From Anaerolineales bacterium (lineage in GTDB: Bacteria; Chloroflexota; Anaerolineae; Epilineales; JAANWY01), in contig JAANWY010000176.1 of NCBI GenBank assembly GCA_018263655.1, positions 1 to 12,841 of the forward strand: a stretch of 12,841 nucleotides of DNA. The letters run 5' to 3'. The position numbers and the translations under genes were made by a program. Positions 1 to 6,093 of the stretch are shown in pieces (position 1 is the first letter of the stretch; each line of letters opens with the position of its first letter). Below the pieces are notes generated by a model. It saw only the letters and a list, made by a program, of their open reading frames with translations, was not told where the DNA came from and made no database searches.

Positions 1-110
1 GAAGAAATAAAATGTCCCATTTCGCTCGGCCTGGATTGCCAAATCCAGGCCATGCCCGCTGGATTTGGCAATCCAGCGGGAGCAGGTTGGGGTAATTATT
101 TCTTTCCGAG
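1..110. repeat. Paired-hairpin intergenic element downstream of ccmF
   Basis: Two perfect hairpins sit back to back. The first has 10-bp arms (GGCCTGGATT at 28-37, AATCCAGGCC at 42-51, loop GCCA). The second has 11-bp arms (55-65 and 70-80, loop TGGC). The 18-mer at 31-48 is the exact reverse complement of the 18-mer at 59-76, so the two hairpins are inverted copies of one unit. An outer inverted repeat AGAAATAA (3-10) / TTATTTCT (96-103) brackets them. The layout resembles a small non-autonomous palindromic element. A role as transcription end of the ccm operon is possible, but no T-run follows the stems. The left boundary is uncertain because the window begins here. Confidence 0.6.
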
Positions 111-199
111 TTCCTATCCTTCGCAAGGGTAGTTGAACGCTCACACCATTACTACCAAACTACCAACAGATTTTAGTCACACCCTGCTCAAACAGGCAA

Positions 200-220
200 C
201 GCGGGCGCTCGAGGCCCGCG
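200..220 (-). terminator. Possible weak terminator hairpin after ccmF
   Basis: A 7-bp GC-only stem (CGCGGGC at 200-206, GCCCGCG at 214-220) with a 7-nt loop lies about 35 bp beyond the ccmF stop in the direction of transcription. It is not followed by a run of T on the minus strand, so a Rho-independent terminator is only a possibility. The rest of 104-253 shows no convincing gene. Confidence 0.25.
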
Positions 221-253
221 CTGACACGGTCTATCGCGCCCCCAAACACTTCA

Positions 254-2251
254 TCAGGCACGCGTCGGAACGACGGCTCCACGCCGGAAGCGAACCTCAG
301 CCAGACGTCGCTCCTCGGCCAAGTCCGGCCAAGCTGCAACAATAGTGCCGGCAATGAAGACAACGCCACCAACCCAGACCCACACCACCAGCGGATTGAC
401 GAACGCCTCGAAAGTCGCGAGACCGCTCTGCGGATCGTATGCGCTGAAGCTGAGGTAGATATCGCGGCTCAGGCTGCTCTGGATCGACGGGATCGTGGCC
501 GGCTGCTGCGAAGCGAAGTAGAAGTGGCGGTGCGGATCCAGCGTGCCTACCTCCTCACCGTCCTTCGAGATCGTCATGTCGGCGATCAGTGTCTCGCGAT
601 CCGTGCCACGCTCACTTCGCACCGCGTCGAAGGTGAACGTGAAGTCGCCGGCGGCGAAAGCTTCGCCCTGGCGCACACTCTTCCGCACCTCAATCTTGTA
701 GACGGAAGAGCCGATCACCCCGATGGACAGCAAAATGACGCCGATATGTATCAGATAGCCACCGTAGCGGCGCCGATTACGCGACACCAACGTCGGCAGC
801 GCTTCAAACACGGAGTCGCCGGCTGTCCGGCGCCGGGCACGGACACCTCGCACGTACTCCAACAGCGTAATGATACCAACAAACGCGCAGGTCCCAAAAC
901 CGACGAGCGCCACCGGTTCTCGAATCCCGAAGACCACCATGACCACGACCGAGGCAGCGGTGAAGACGAAGGGCCACAGCGTGTAGGACCCGAGCTTCTT
1001 CGGGGAAGAACGACGCCAGGCAAGCAGTGGGCCAATACCCATCAGCAGAATCACAGACCACAAGATGGGTATGACAACCTTGTTGAAATATGGCGGTCCG
1101 ACGGTGATCTTTTCGCCGGTTACGATCTCGGAAATCATGGGGAAAATAGTGCCCCAGAACACGGCAAAGAGCGCGCCCATGAACAACAGGTTGTTCAAGA
1201 CGAAGCCGGCCTCGCGCGAGAACAGCGAGTCGAGTTCGTTGTCGCTCCTCAGCACATCCAACCGATCATAGACCAGAGCCGCCGAACCAACGAACAACAA
1301 AGCGATGAACCCGAGGAAGAACGGCCCCAGATTGGACTGCGTGAACGAATGCACCGACGAAATGACACCGCTGCGGGTGAGGAAGGTTCCCAGGATCGTC
1401 AAGTTAAAGGCCAGGACGACGAGCACCATGTTCCACAGCTTCAACATGCCGCGCTTCTCCTGGATCATCACGGAATGCAAGAAGGCAGTGCCGGCCAGCC
1501 ACGGCATGAGGGCCGAGTTCTCCACCGGGTCCCAGGCCCAGTAACCGCCCCAGCCGAGCGTCTCATACGCCCACCAACCGCCAAGCAACAAGCCAATGCT
1601 GAGGAACCCCCACGCGGCCAGGGTCCACCGCCGCGTCGTGCGGATCCAGGCATCATTCGTGCGGCGGGTGATGAGCGCCGCCATAGCGAAGGCAAACGGC
1701 ACACTCAGGCCCACAAAGCCCAAGTACAACATCGGCGGGTGGAACGTCATCCCAGGGTGGCGCAGCAGCGGATTCAGGCCGTTGCCATCCGGGGGCATGA
1801 AGCTCAACCGCGCAAAGGGGTTGACGACGAGGGTGATCAAAACCAAGAAGAACGCCTCGATGCCCAGCAAGATAACGATCACGTAAGGCATCAACGCCCG
1901 ATTCTGATGCCATTTGCGCAGTACAACACCTACGGAAATGAGGGCGAGGATCCAGGTCCAGAAGAGCAACGATCCGTCCTGCCCAGCCCACAACGCCGTG
2001 GCTTTATAGAAGAGAGATTGGGCCCGGCTCGAGTTCGATGCCACATACTCAAGCGTGAAATCATTCTGTAGAAACGCGTACTCCAACAGTCCAACAGCCA
2101 ACGTCACCAAGCCCATCACAGCCACAGTGGCGTGCCGGGCGCTGAGGACCAACTCCGGATAGCGCCGGCGCACGCCGATGAGGGCAGCAAAGATACCGTA
2201 CACCGTCGCTGCCAAGGCCAGAAGAAGGGTGATGTATCCAATTTCAGCCAT
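254..2251 (-). CDS. ccmF: Cytochrome c-type biogenesis protein CcmF (haem lyase)
   Basis: CcmF is the integral membrane core of the haem lyase: it takes haem from holo-CcmE and attaches it to apocytochrome c outside the membrane. The 665 residues are close to the roughly 650 of E. coli CcmF. The tryptophan-rich WWD domain is at about residues 226-242 (GGYWAWDPVENSALMPWL begins at 235). The four histidines expected in the family are present: H171 (FHPPMLY), H259 (FLHS), H301 (VHSF) and H502 (LIHIG). The many hydrophobic segments fit a multi-pass protein, and a large soluble part near 520-615 is followed by a last membrane segment at 620-641. The ATG at 2251 follows the purine-rich GGAGTGGG. 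The gene lies 63 bp downstream of ccmE in the same direction, probably in one operon. No ccmH, ccmI or ccmABC is visible in the window. Identification is strong. Confidence 0.97.
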   Translation of the reverse strand: MAEIGYITLLLALAATVYGIFAALIGVRRRYPELVLSARHATVAVMGLVTLAVGLLEYAFLQNDFTLEYVASNSSRAQSLFYKATALWAGQDGSLLFWTWILALISVGVVLRKWHQNRALMPYVIVILLGIEAFFLVLITLVVNPFARLSFMPPDGNGLNPLLRHPGMTFHPPMLYLGFVGLSVPFAFAMAALITRRTNDAWIRTTRRWTLAAWGFLSIGLLLGGWWAYETLGWGGYWAWDPVENSALMPWLAGTAFLHSVMIQEKRGMLKLWNMVLVVLAFNLTILGTFLTRSGVISSVHSFTQSNLGPFFLGFIALLFVGSAALVYDRLDVLRSDNELDSLFSREAGFVLNNLLFMGALFAVFWGTIFPMISEIVTGEKITVGPPYFNKVVIPILWSVILLMGIGPLLAWRRSSPKKLGSYTLWPFVFTAASVVVMVVFGIREPVALVGFGTCAFVGIITLLEYVRGVRARRRTAGDSVFEALPTLVSRNRRRYGGYLIHIGVILLSIGVIGSSVYKIEVRKSVRQGEAFAAGDFTFTFDAVRSERGTDRETLIADMTISKDGEEVGTLDPHRHFYFASQQPATIPSIQSSLSRDIYLSFSAYDPQSGLATFEAFVNPLVVWVWVGGVVFIAGTIVAAWPDLAEERRLAEVRFRRGAVVPTRA

Positions 2252-2314
2252 TACACGCCCACTCCATCCGCGGCCGCCGAGCGCCGACGGCCGACTCCAA
2301 ACTACATCTCACTA

Positions 2315-2776
2315 CTACTTCTCTTCCAACTCCGCTTCGTACTTGGAGGGGCACTGGAGGAATAGGCTCTTAGCCTCAAAGACGCCATCCTGACGATACA
2401 CGCCCTCAATGGTCACCGCCTCAGCCATTTCGAAGGTGTCTGGCTTGGGGCCATTGTACACAACGGGCACAACGTCCCGCCCCTCGAACACATCGAACTT
2501 CAGCGTCACCGATTCGGCATCCCACTCGGCCGAACGTTTGTCGATGGTGCCGGCCAGGCGCATATCTTCACCGTACAGCGAAGACGCTTGATCCAACAAT
2601 TCAGAAGGAGTGAGATAGAAAACGGCCGTCGCCTGGAACGTGTTCACGACCAAAAAAACGATGGCGGCGATGATGATCAGGCCACCGACGAGGAACTTCC
2701 CCCGGCCGGCCAGCACCCCTTCAGACTGAGCTTCAACATCCGGAATCCTGGTAAGTTCTGAGTCTATCTGTGCCAT
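2315..2776 (-). CDS. ccmE: Cytochrome c maturation haem chaperone CcmE, CxxxY variant
   Basis: CcmE covalently binds haem on the outer face of the membrane and hands it to CcmF. The 153-residue protein has a short cytoplasmic N-terminus, one membrane anchor at about 27-47, and a soluble beta-barrel (OB-fold) domain from about 50 to 140, with family-like stretches such as LAGTID and VVYNGPKPDTF. The haem-attachment site near the C-terminus reads CPSKY (C142, Y146), so a cysteine replaces the histidine of the classical HxxxY motif. This is the known CxxxY form of the variant System I, reported in archaea and some anaerobic bacteria, usually without CcmH. The ATG at 2776 is preceded by AAGGTGG at a suitable distance. 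ccmF follows 63 bp downstream. The upstream gap of 482 bp is filled with palindromic elements, so ccmE probably has its own promoter, which I could not place. Confidence 0.95.
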   Translation of the reverse strand: MAQIDSELTRIPDVEAQSEGVLAGRGKFLVGGLIIIAAIVFLVVNTFQATAVFYLTPSELLDQASSLYGEDMRLAGTIDKRSAEWDAESVTLKFDVFEGRDVVPVVYNGPKPDTFEMAEAVTIEGVYRQDGVFEAKSLFLQCPSKYEAELEEK

Positions 2777-2852
2777 TCAATCCACCTTTCCACAACCTGT
2801 CTCTGTAGAGCACCCTCTTGCTAGACCACGAGATTCAACATAGGGTAACTAC

Positions 2853-2986
2853 CTTGGCAATGTCACATTCCGCTGATGTGGCTTGGTCTCCCGACCTTTG
2901 ATCGCCGAAGGTCTCCTGACCGAGGCGAAACGGGCTCGGTCGGGAGACCTTCGGCCAACGTGGGGCGGTAATGTGACATTGTCAAG
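2853..2986. mobile_element. MITE-like element nested in a larger element
   Basis: Terminal inverted repeats of about 21 bp begin CTTGRCAATGTCACATT; the left arm is 2853-2873 and the right arm 2965-2986, with one mismatch and one single-base gap. Inside lies a second inverted repeat of 21 bp with one mismatch (2904-2924 / 2935-2955, core GGTCTCCYGACC) around a 10-nt loop, plus a partial third copy of the arm at 2885-2896. Direct repeats CTAC flank it (2849-2852 and 2987-2990). Removing the element and one CTAC restores the end sequence GTAACTACTCAGG seen in another element of this window, which supports insertion. There is no transposase, so mobility would need an enzyme supplied in trans. Confidence 0.65.
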
Positions 2987-3020
2987 CTACTCAGGCTACT
3001 GCCCTCGCAGTTGCGAAATG

Positions 3021-3068
3021 CGGAAAAAGGGGTCGGTGGGGCGGCCGCCCCACCGACCCCTTTTTCCG
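3021..3068. terminator. 48-bp perfect palindrome, candidate bidirectional terminator
   Basis: Every base of 3021-3044 pairs with 3045-3068. The centre is GCGGCCGC. The arms carry A5 on the left and T5 on the right just outside a 17-bp GC-rich stem, so either transcript would give a strong stem followed by a short U-run. On the minus strand it lies about 190 bp beyond the thioredoxin gene stop and before ccmE, so it could separate the two operons. It also forms the core of the 2845-3107 element, so it may be a transposition by-product that acts as a terminator. Confidence 0.5.
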
Positions 3069-3113
3069 GTCTCTTCTTGTGTAGGCACGAAGTGCCCGAG
3101 TAGTCACAAAATA

Positions 3114-3127
3114 GATTCAATTGAATC
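3114..3127. repeat. 14-bp palindrome GATTCAATTGAATC
   Basis: A perfect AT-rich palindrome lies just outside the right end of the 2845-3107 element. It could be a protein-binding site or simply part of the old insertion site; nothing else decides between these. The remaining DNA between here and 3164 shows nothing recognisable. Confidence 0.35.
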
Positions 3128-3164
3128 CGGTGAGACAAGATCTGTCAACCAGCTCGCTTACAAA

Positions 3165-3253
3165 AGTGGATCCAAATTCCGTTCTGGGAGGGTCGCCAGA
3201 TCCCCCAGGCGGCCTGGATCTGACGATCCAGGCCGAGCAAAAATGGATCCACT
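3165..3253. repeat. Hairpin element bounded by AGTGGATCCA inverted repeats
   Basis: The outer arms are AGTGGATCCA (3165-3174) and TGGATCCACT (3244-3253). Inside is a perfect 11-bp hairpin (CGGCCTGGATC at 3210-3220, GATCCAGGCCG at 3225-3235, loop TGAC), preceded by a looser CTGGGAGGG-type stem. The inner hairpin resembles the first hairpin near the left edge of the window (GGCCTGGAT stem, 4-nt loop), suggesting one repeat family at two sites. The right arm ends 5 bp from the stop codon of the thioredoxin gene, so it could also act at the 3' end of that mRNA. Confidence 0.55.
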
Positions 3254-3258
3254 GAGGC

Positions 3259-4185
3259 TCAATCGCCGGCCAGCGCGTTGCGCACATGCAGTTCGAGCTC
3301 GTCTTCGCGCATGGCGCCCCGTTTCACCCGAACAATGGTACCGCTGCGATCGATGAAGAACGTCATGGGCAAGCCACGCACCTTGTAAGCCTCGGCCGCA
3401 GTGCCCTCCACGTCCAATACGATAGGAAAAGATAGGCCATAGCGCTCAGCGTACGCCTCGACGAGCGGACCGGGTTCTTCAACATCCACACCCAGGACGA
3501 TGAGCCCCTCGTCTTTGTACTTCTCGTGCACAACCTGAAGCGCCGGCAGCTCGTACTTGCACCAGTTGCACCACGTTGCCCAGAAGTTGACCACCACGAC
3601 GCGCCCCTCGAGAGCGGCGAGTGACAACACGTCGCCCTCGAGCGTCTCGAGCTGAAAGCCCGGCGCCCGATCGCCGGAGCCAGGGCCGGCGTCCAAAAGT
3701 GAAGACACACCACTCTCTCGCCCATCGGACACAGATCGCGGATCGACGCGATCACGACCGGACGCCGTCTGCAATTGGGCCGAGGCCAGCGTCGACCCGG
3801 CCGGCACAGCTGCTGAAGCACGCGGAGCCCGTGGGTCACGCAGCACACGGCCGATGACCAACCCGGTAGCCAGCGCCGCACCTACGAACACGATCACGCC
3901 CAGCGAGATCAGCAGAACCCACTGATTGACACTCAGGCGCGCCGTGTCGTCCGGCGGCTCGGGACCCTCGCCCTCAGGTATGCCGGCCGGCCAACGCGTC
4001 GAGTAACGCGCGCGCTGCTTCGGCTCGTCGGGGGAACGCTGCGTCGCCGCAATCACATCTCCGGCCGCGGAGGCCCCAGAATGCCCTGACACATCCTGGG
4101 GCAATGCTTCGTCGGGCGATGTTTCATCAACATCATGCGGAACGTCGTGCGCAGACACCGTCGTCACACTGAACCACTCGGGCAT
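3259..4185 (-). CDS. Membrane-anchored TlpA/ResA/CcmG-type thiol-disulfide oxidoreductase
   Basis: The C-terminal part (about 170-308) is a thioredoxin-fold domain of the TlpA/ResA group. It has the start motif GDRAPGFQLETLEG, the active site WATWCNWC (C206 and C209), and the cis-proline loop GLPMTFFID (P273). One membrane segment lies at about 88-112 (WVLLISLGVIVFVGAALATGLV), so the thioredoxin domain faces outside. About 85 acidic, low-complexity residues precede the anchor, much longer than in typical ResA; the linker at 113-170 also looks disordered. Such proteins reduce CxxCH thiols of apocytochrome c or cysteines of copper-site proteins. The ATG at 4185 lies 3 nt after the stop of the upstream DUF1573 gene, so the two are almost certainly co-transcribed. 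Which substrate it serves is inference; the nearby ccmE and ccmF favour cytochrome c maturation. Confidence 0.93.
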   Translation of the reverse strand: MPEWFSVTTVSAHDVPHDVDETSPDEALPQDVSGHSGASAAGDVIAATQRSPDEPKQRARYSTRWPAGIPEGEGPEPPDDTARLSVNQWVLLISLGVIVFVGAALATGLVIGRVLRDPRAPRASAAVPAGSTLASAQLQTASGRDRVDPRSVSDGRESGVSSLLDAGPGSGDRAPGFQLETLEGDVLSLAALEGRVVVVNFWATWCNWCKYELPALQVVHEKYKDEGLIVLGVDVEEPGPLVEAYAERYGLSFPIVLDVEGTAAEAYKVRGLPMTFFIDRSGTIVRVKRGAMREDELELHVRNALAGD

Positions 4186-4188
4186 GGC

Positions 4189-5037
4189 TTATTGACCGCC
4201 ACCCCCTATGGTATCAACCTGGGCAACGATGGCGAAACGAAGTTCGTTACCCTGACCAGGAAACGGCCATAGTTCACCGAAAGGTATACCCCGTGGATCA
4301 TCCGAGAAAATCTGGACGATGCGCGGCTGCTGGCTGTCTCCGACCTGCTTTGCGTCAAGAGCGATCAGGAACTCCTTCGACTCACCCGGCTCCAGCACAA
4401 CGCGAGGGTCCAGCGCACCGTTCGCATCGACCTCATGTCCCTTCACCTTGGCGACCGTGCAACCACAGCTTGTGTACAGCCCCGTGACAGTCAGGGGTTC
4501 GTCACCGGCATTCTTGAGAGCGAACGTCTGCTGCCCCACCTCAGTGGGTCCGAGCTGTCCGAAGTCATACGCGTTGCCACAATACGAGTTCAAGCCCTCA
4601 ACCGCGAGCTGTGGATGAGGTTCGTCCATCTCCGCTGTCTTCGTAAGCCGGTAGTCAGCCTTGACCGTGTTCTTCCGAAACTCCAGCAGATTGGCGACGA
4701 AGCACGGGCTCTGCATGACGTCGCCGGCGACCAGCCCCGTGGCATCTTCCTCAGTCAGCTCGACGCCCTCTCCACTGGGCGCAACAAGCTGTGGTTGCAC
4801 CTGGACCGAGCCGTCGCTCTGCACCTCTGGCAAAAACTGCTCTCCCGCCTGAGGAGCCCCAGGCTGCTCGATCCCGCCTTGCATCGTCGGTTGAGAAGGC
4901 CCCCCATTCCGTATTTGACCGACCAGGACACCCAAGCCAAGGGCGAGCATCAAGACGAGCACGCCCGCGAAACCGATCAAGAATCGCCGGTCCACCATGA
5001 TCTCGACCTCGGCGCCACCTTGTTTTCTACGACTCAT
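4189..5037 (-). CDS. Membrane-anchored DUF1573-domain protein with CGC motif (second paralog)
   Basis: The 282-residue protein has a basic N-terminus (MSRRKQ), one membrane anchor at about 18-41, a Gln/Pro-rich linker to about 100, and a DUF1573 domain at about 150-240. The domain signature is clear: YDFGQLGPTEVGQQTFALKN, then GLYTSCGCTVAKV with C191 and C193, then LEPGES. Two further cysteines (C112 and C153) lie upstream of the CGC, unlike in the neighbouring paralog. DUF1573 has an Ig-like fold; its molecular function is not established. The gene starts 18 bp after the stop of the other DUF1573 gene and ends 3 bp before the thioredoxin gene. This suggests the CGC thiols are substrates or partners of that thioredoxin, which is inference. 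The start follows AGAGGG. Confidence 0.9.
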   Translation of the reverse strand: MSRRKQGGAEVEIMVDRRFLIGFAGVLVLMLALGLGVLVGQIRNGGPSQPTMQGGIEQPGAPQAGEQFLPEVQSDGSVQVQPQLVAPSGEGVELTEEDATGLVAGDVMQSPCFVANLLEFRKNTVKADYRLTKTAEMDEPHPQLAVEGLNSYCGNAYDFGQLGPTEVGQQTFALKNAGDEPLTVTGLYTSCGCTVAKVKGHEVDANGALDPRVVLEPGESKEFLIALDAKQVGDSQQPRIVQIFSDDPRGIPFGELWPFPGQGNELRFAIVAQVDTIGGGGQ

Positions 5038-5055
5038 AACCCTCTACCCGTAAGA

Positions 5056-5721
5056 CTACTGATTCAGTACGTTGGCGCGGATGGTGAATTCCACCACCGG
5101 TGCGGCCGGGTCATTGGACTCAACGAGGATTTGGCGGGTGATCTCCTGGCCGACATCGTTGTTGTACGTTGGATCATAGGTCACACGCAACTGTGTGGAC
5201 TCGCCAGGCGCCACCGTATTCTCACCAGTGTTGGCTACGGTACACCCACAGGAGCCACGGACCGAACTGATCTGGAGCGGCTGCGAACCCTTGTTCTCCA
5301 CCATGATCTGGGTCTCCTGAATTTCATCCGGCGGAATATCGCCGAAATCGTACACGTAATTCGAGGTTGCCAGCTCAGGTAACGCCAGGCGCGAGTTATC
5401 GCCAATGGGTACCTCATCGCCTGCCGGCCGCCGTGCCTGCCGAACTGACTCGTTGTTGAACGGCGCCTGCTCCGCCTGATCAGGCTGGATGGATTGAACG
5501 GCGTTACTCGTCTGGGACTGCTGCTGCAGACCCGGCTGCTGAAAGCCCGTCTGTGGCGCCGCAGCCTGCTGGCTGCCGCCTCCACCACCCAACATGAGAC
5601 CCAAATAGAATACGATGGCAAGCACGACCACAAAGGCCAGTCCACCTGCCAGACCATAGAATAGCTTCGAATCCAGGCGAATGACCACCTGGCCGTCACC
5701 TTGTTTCTTCCGCTTAGCCAC
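5056..5721 (-). CDS. Membrane-anchored DUF1573-domain protein with CGC motif (first paralog)
   Basis: The 221-residue protein begins MAKRKKQGDGQVVIRLDSK, has one membrane anchor at about 20-46 ending in a Gly run, a Gln-rich low-complexity linker to about 100, and a DUF1573 domain at about 118-220. The signature reads YVYDFGDIPPDEIQETQIMV, then SCGCTVAN with C158 and C160, then APGES. The start is GTG at 5721, supported by a near-perfect Shine-Dalgarno AAGGAGGA six bases upstream. It is the first gene of a three-gene operon with a second DUF1573 gene and a TlpA-like thioredoxin gene. Its anchor and linker layout matches the second paralog, so a local duplication is likely. The function of DUF1573 is not established; a thiol or metal-handling role is inference from the CGC motif and the neighbours. 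Confidence 0.9.
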   Translation of the reverse strand: MAKRKKQGDGQVVIRLDSKLFYGLAGGLAFVVVLAIVFYLGLMLGGGGGSQQAAAPQTGFQQPGLQQQSQTSNAVQSIQPDQAEQAPFNNESVRQARRPAGDEVPIGDNSRLALPELATSNYVYDFGDIPPDEIQETQIMVENKGSQPLQISSVRGSCGCTVANTGENTVAPGESTQLRVTYDPTYNNDVGQEITRQILVESNDPAAPVVEFTIRANVLNQ

Positions 5722-5726
5722 AATTG

Positions 5727-5734
5727 TCCTCCTT
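5727..5734 (-). promoter_or_regulatory. Strong ribosome binding site fixing a GTG start
   Basis: On the minus strand the sequence AAGGAGGA lies six bases before the GTG at 5721. It supports that GTG as the start of the first DUF1573 gene, where no ATG is available. Confidence 0.8.
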
Positions 5735-5819
5735 ATACAAGAATCTCTGCAAAAACCTCTTCACTTCGTGAAAATCGCTCACGTCCGTCGTACCTACCGG
5801 CGCTCACCAAAGCTTTATG

Positions 5820-6079
5820 GTGACTACTCAGGCTTACCAAGACTAGCATCCTGAGTAGCGCGAAACGACGTCCTGAGCCCCTCAATAAACTCGGGACAGG
5901 CTTTGACGAAGGGCAGCGTTGAGCGCGTATCGAAGCGACGTCCTGAGCCTGTCGAAGGGGGTGCGGGTTTGTGAAGTCTCGTCGCGCGGCTCGCACCCCC
6001 TTCGACAGGCTCAGGACGTCGCTTCGATACGACCTCCGCTGCGCTTCGGTCTACTCAGGATGCTCACCTGAGTAGTTAC
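5820..6079. mobile_element. GTRACTACTCRGG-ended palindromic element, copy 2, with 8-bp target duplication
   Basis: The element starts GTGACTACTCAGG (5820-5832) and ends CCTGAGTAGTTAC (6067-6079). It is flanked by perfect 8-bp direct repeats GCTTTATG (5812-5819 and 6080-6087), the footprint of transposition. Two further nested inverted repeats are perfect: a 14-bp pair (5845-5858 / 6051-6064) and a 40-bp pair (5926-5965 / 5992-6031) around a 26-nt loop. The 40-bp arms contain CTTCGACAGGCTCAGGACG, a motif I recall as common in intergenic repeats of many bacterial genomes. There is no transposase, so this is a MITE-like, non-autonomous element. It fills most of the 372-bp gap between the lipoprotein gene and the DUF1573 operon, and its fold-back could also stop transcription. 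Confidence 0.8.
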
Positions 6080-6093
6080 GCTTTATGAATATA

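Larger units (their letters stand above)
2845..3107. mobile_element. GTRACTACTCRGG-ended palindromic element, copy 1 (interrupted)
   Basis: The left end is GTAACTAC (2845-2852), split by the smaller element 2853-2986, and it resumes as TCAGG from 2991. Joined across the insertion and one CTAC copy it reads GTAACTACTCAGG, identical to the right end (in reverse complement) of the 5820-6079 element. The right end, CCCGAGTAGTCAC at 3095-3107, reads GTGACTACTCGGG on the other strand, one base different from the left end of that copy. Flanks AACATAGG (2837-2844) and AAAATAGA (3108-3115) agree at 6 of 8 positions, as an old 8-bp target duplication would. The interior is a 48-bp perfect palindrome. 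No ORF of its own is credible, so it would be a non-autonomous element. Confidence 0.6.

Noticed and set aside
133..372. Two 70-codon frames overlapping the ccmF 3' end
   Set aside because: They overlap each other on opposite strands and overlap ccmF; the plus-strand one would start at TTG without a ribosome binding site.
524..2071. 515-codon open frame on the plus strand
   Set aside because: It is antisense to ccmF, whose motifs are unmistakable. The product is rich in Arg, Gln, His and Glu without any fold signature.
2863..3356. Open frames on both strands in the gap before ccmE
   Set aside because: They run through the inverted repeats and the 48-bp palindrome, and one enters the thioredoxin gene. 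No domain or ribosome binding site supports them.
4435..5382. 315-codon open frame on the plus strand
   Set aside because: It runs antisense across both DUF1573 genes and their junction, with no recognisable domain.
5759..5772. Small dyad TTCAC-TTC-GTGAA upstream of the DUF1573 operon
   Set aside because: With 5-bp arms it is expected by chance in a region of this size, and no second copy supports it.
5733..5996. 87-codon open frame on the minus strand
   Set aside because: Its coding comes largely from the palindromic element 5820-6079, so it is an accidental frame through repeat DNA.
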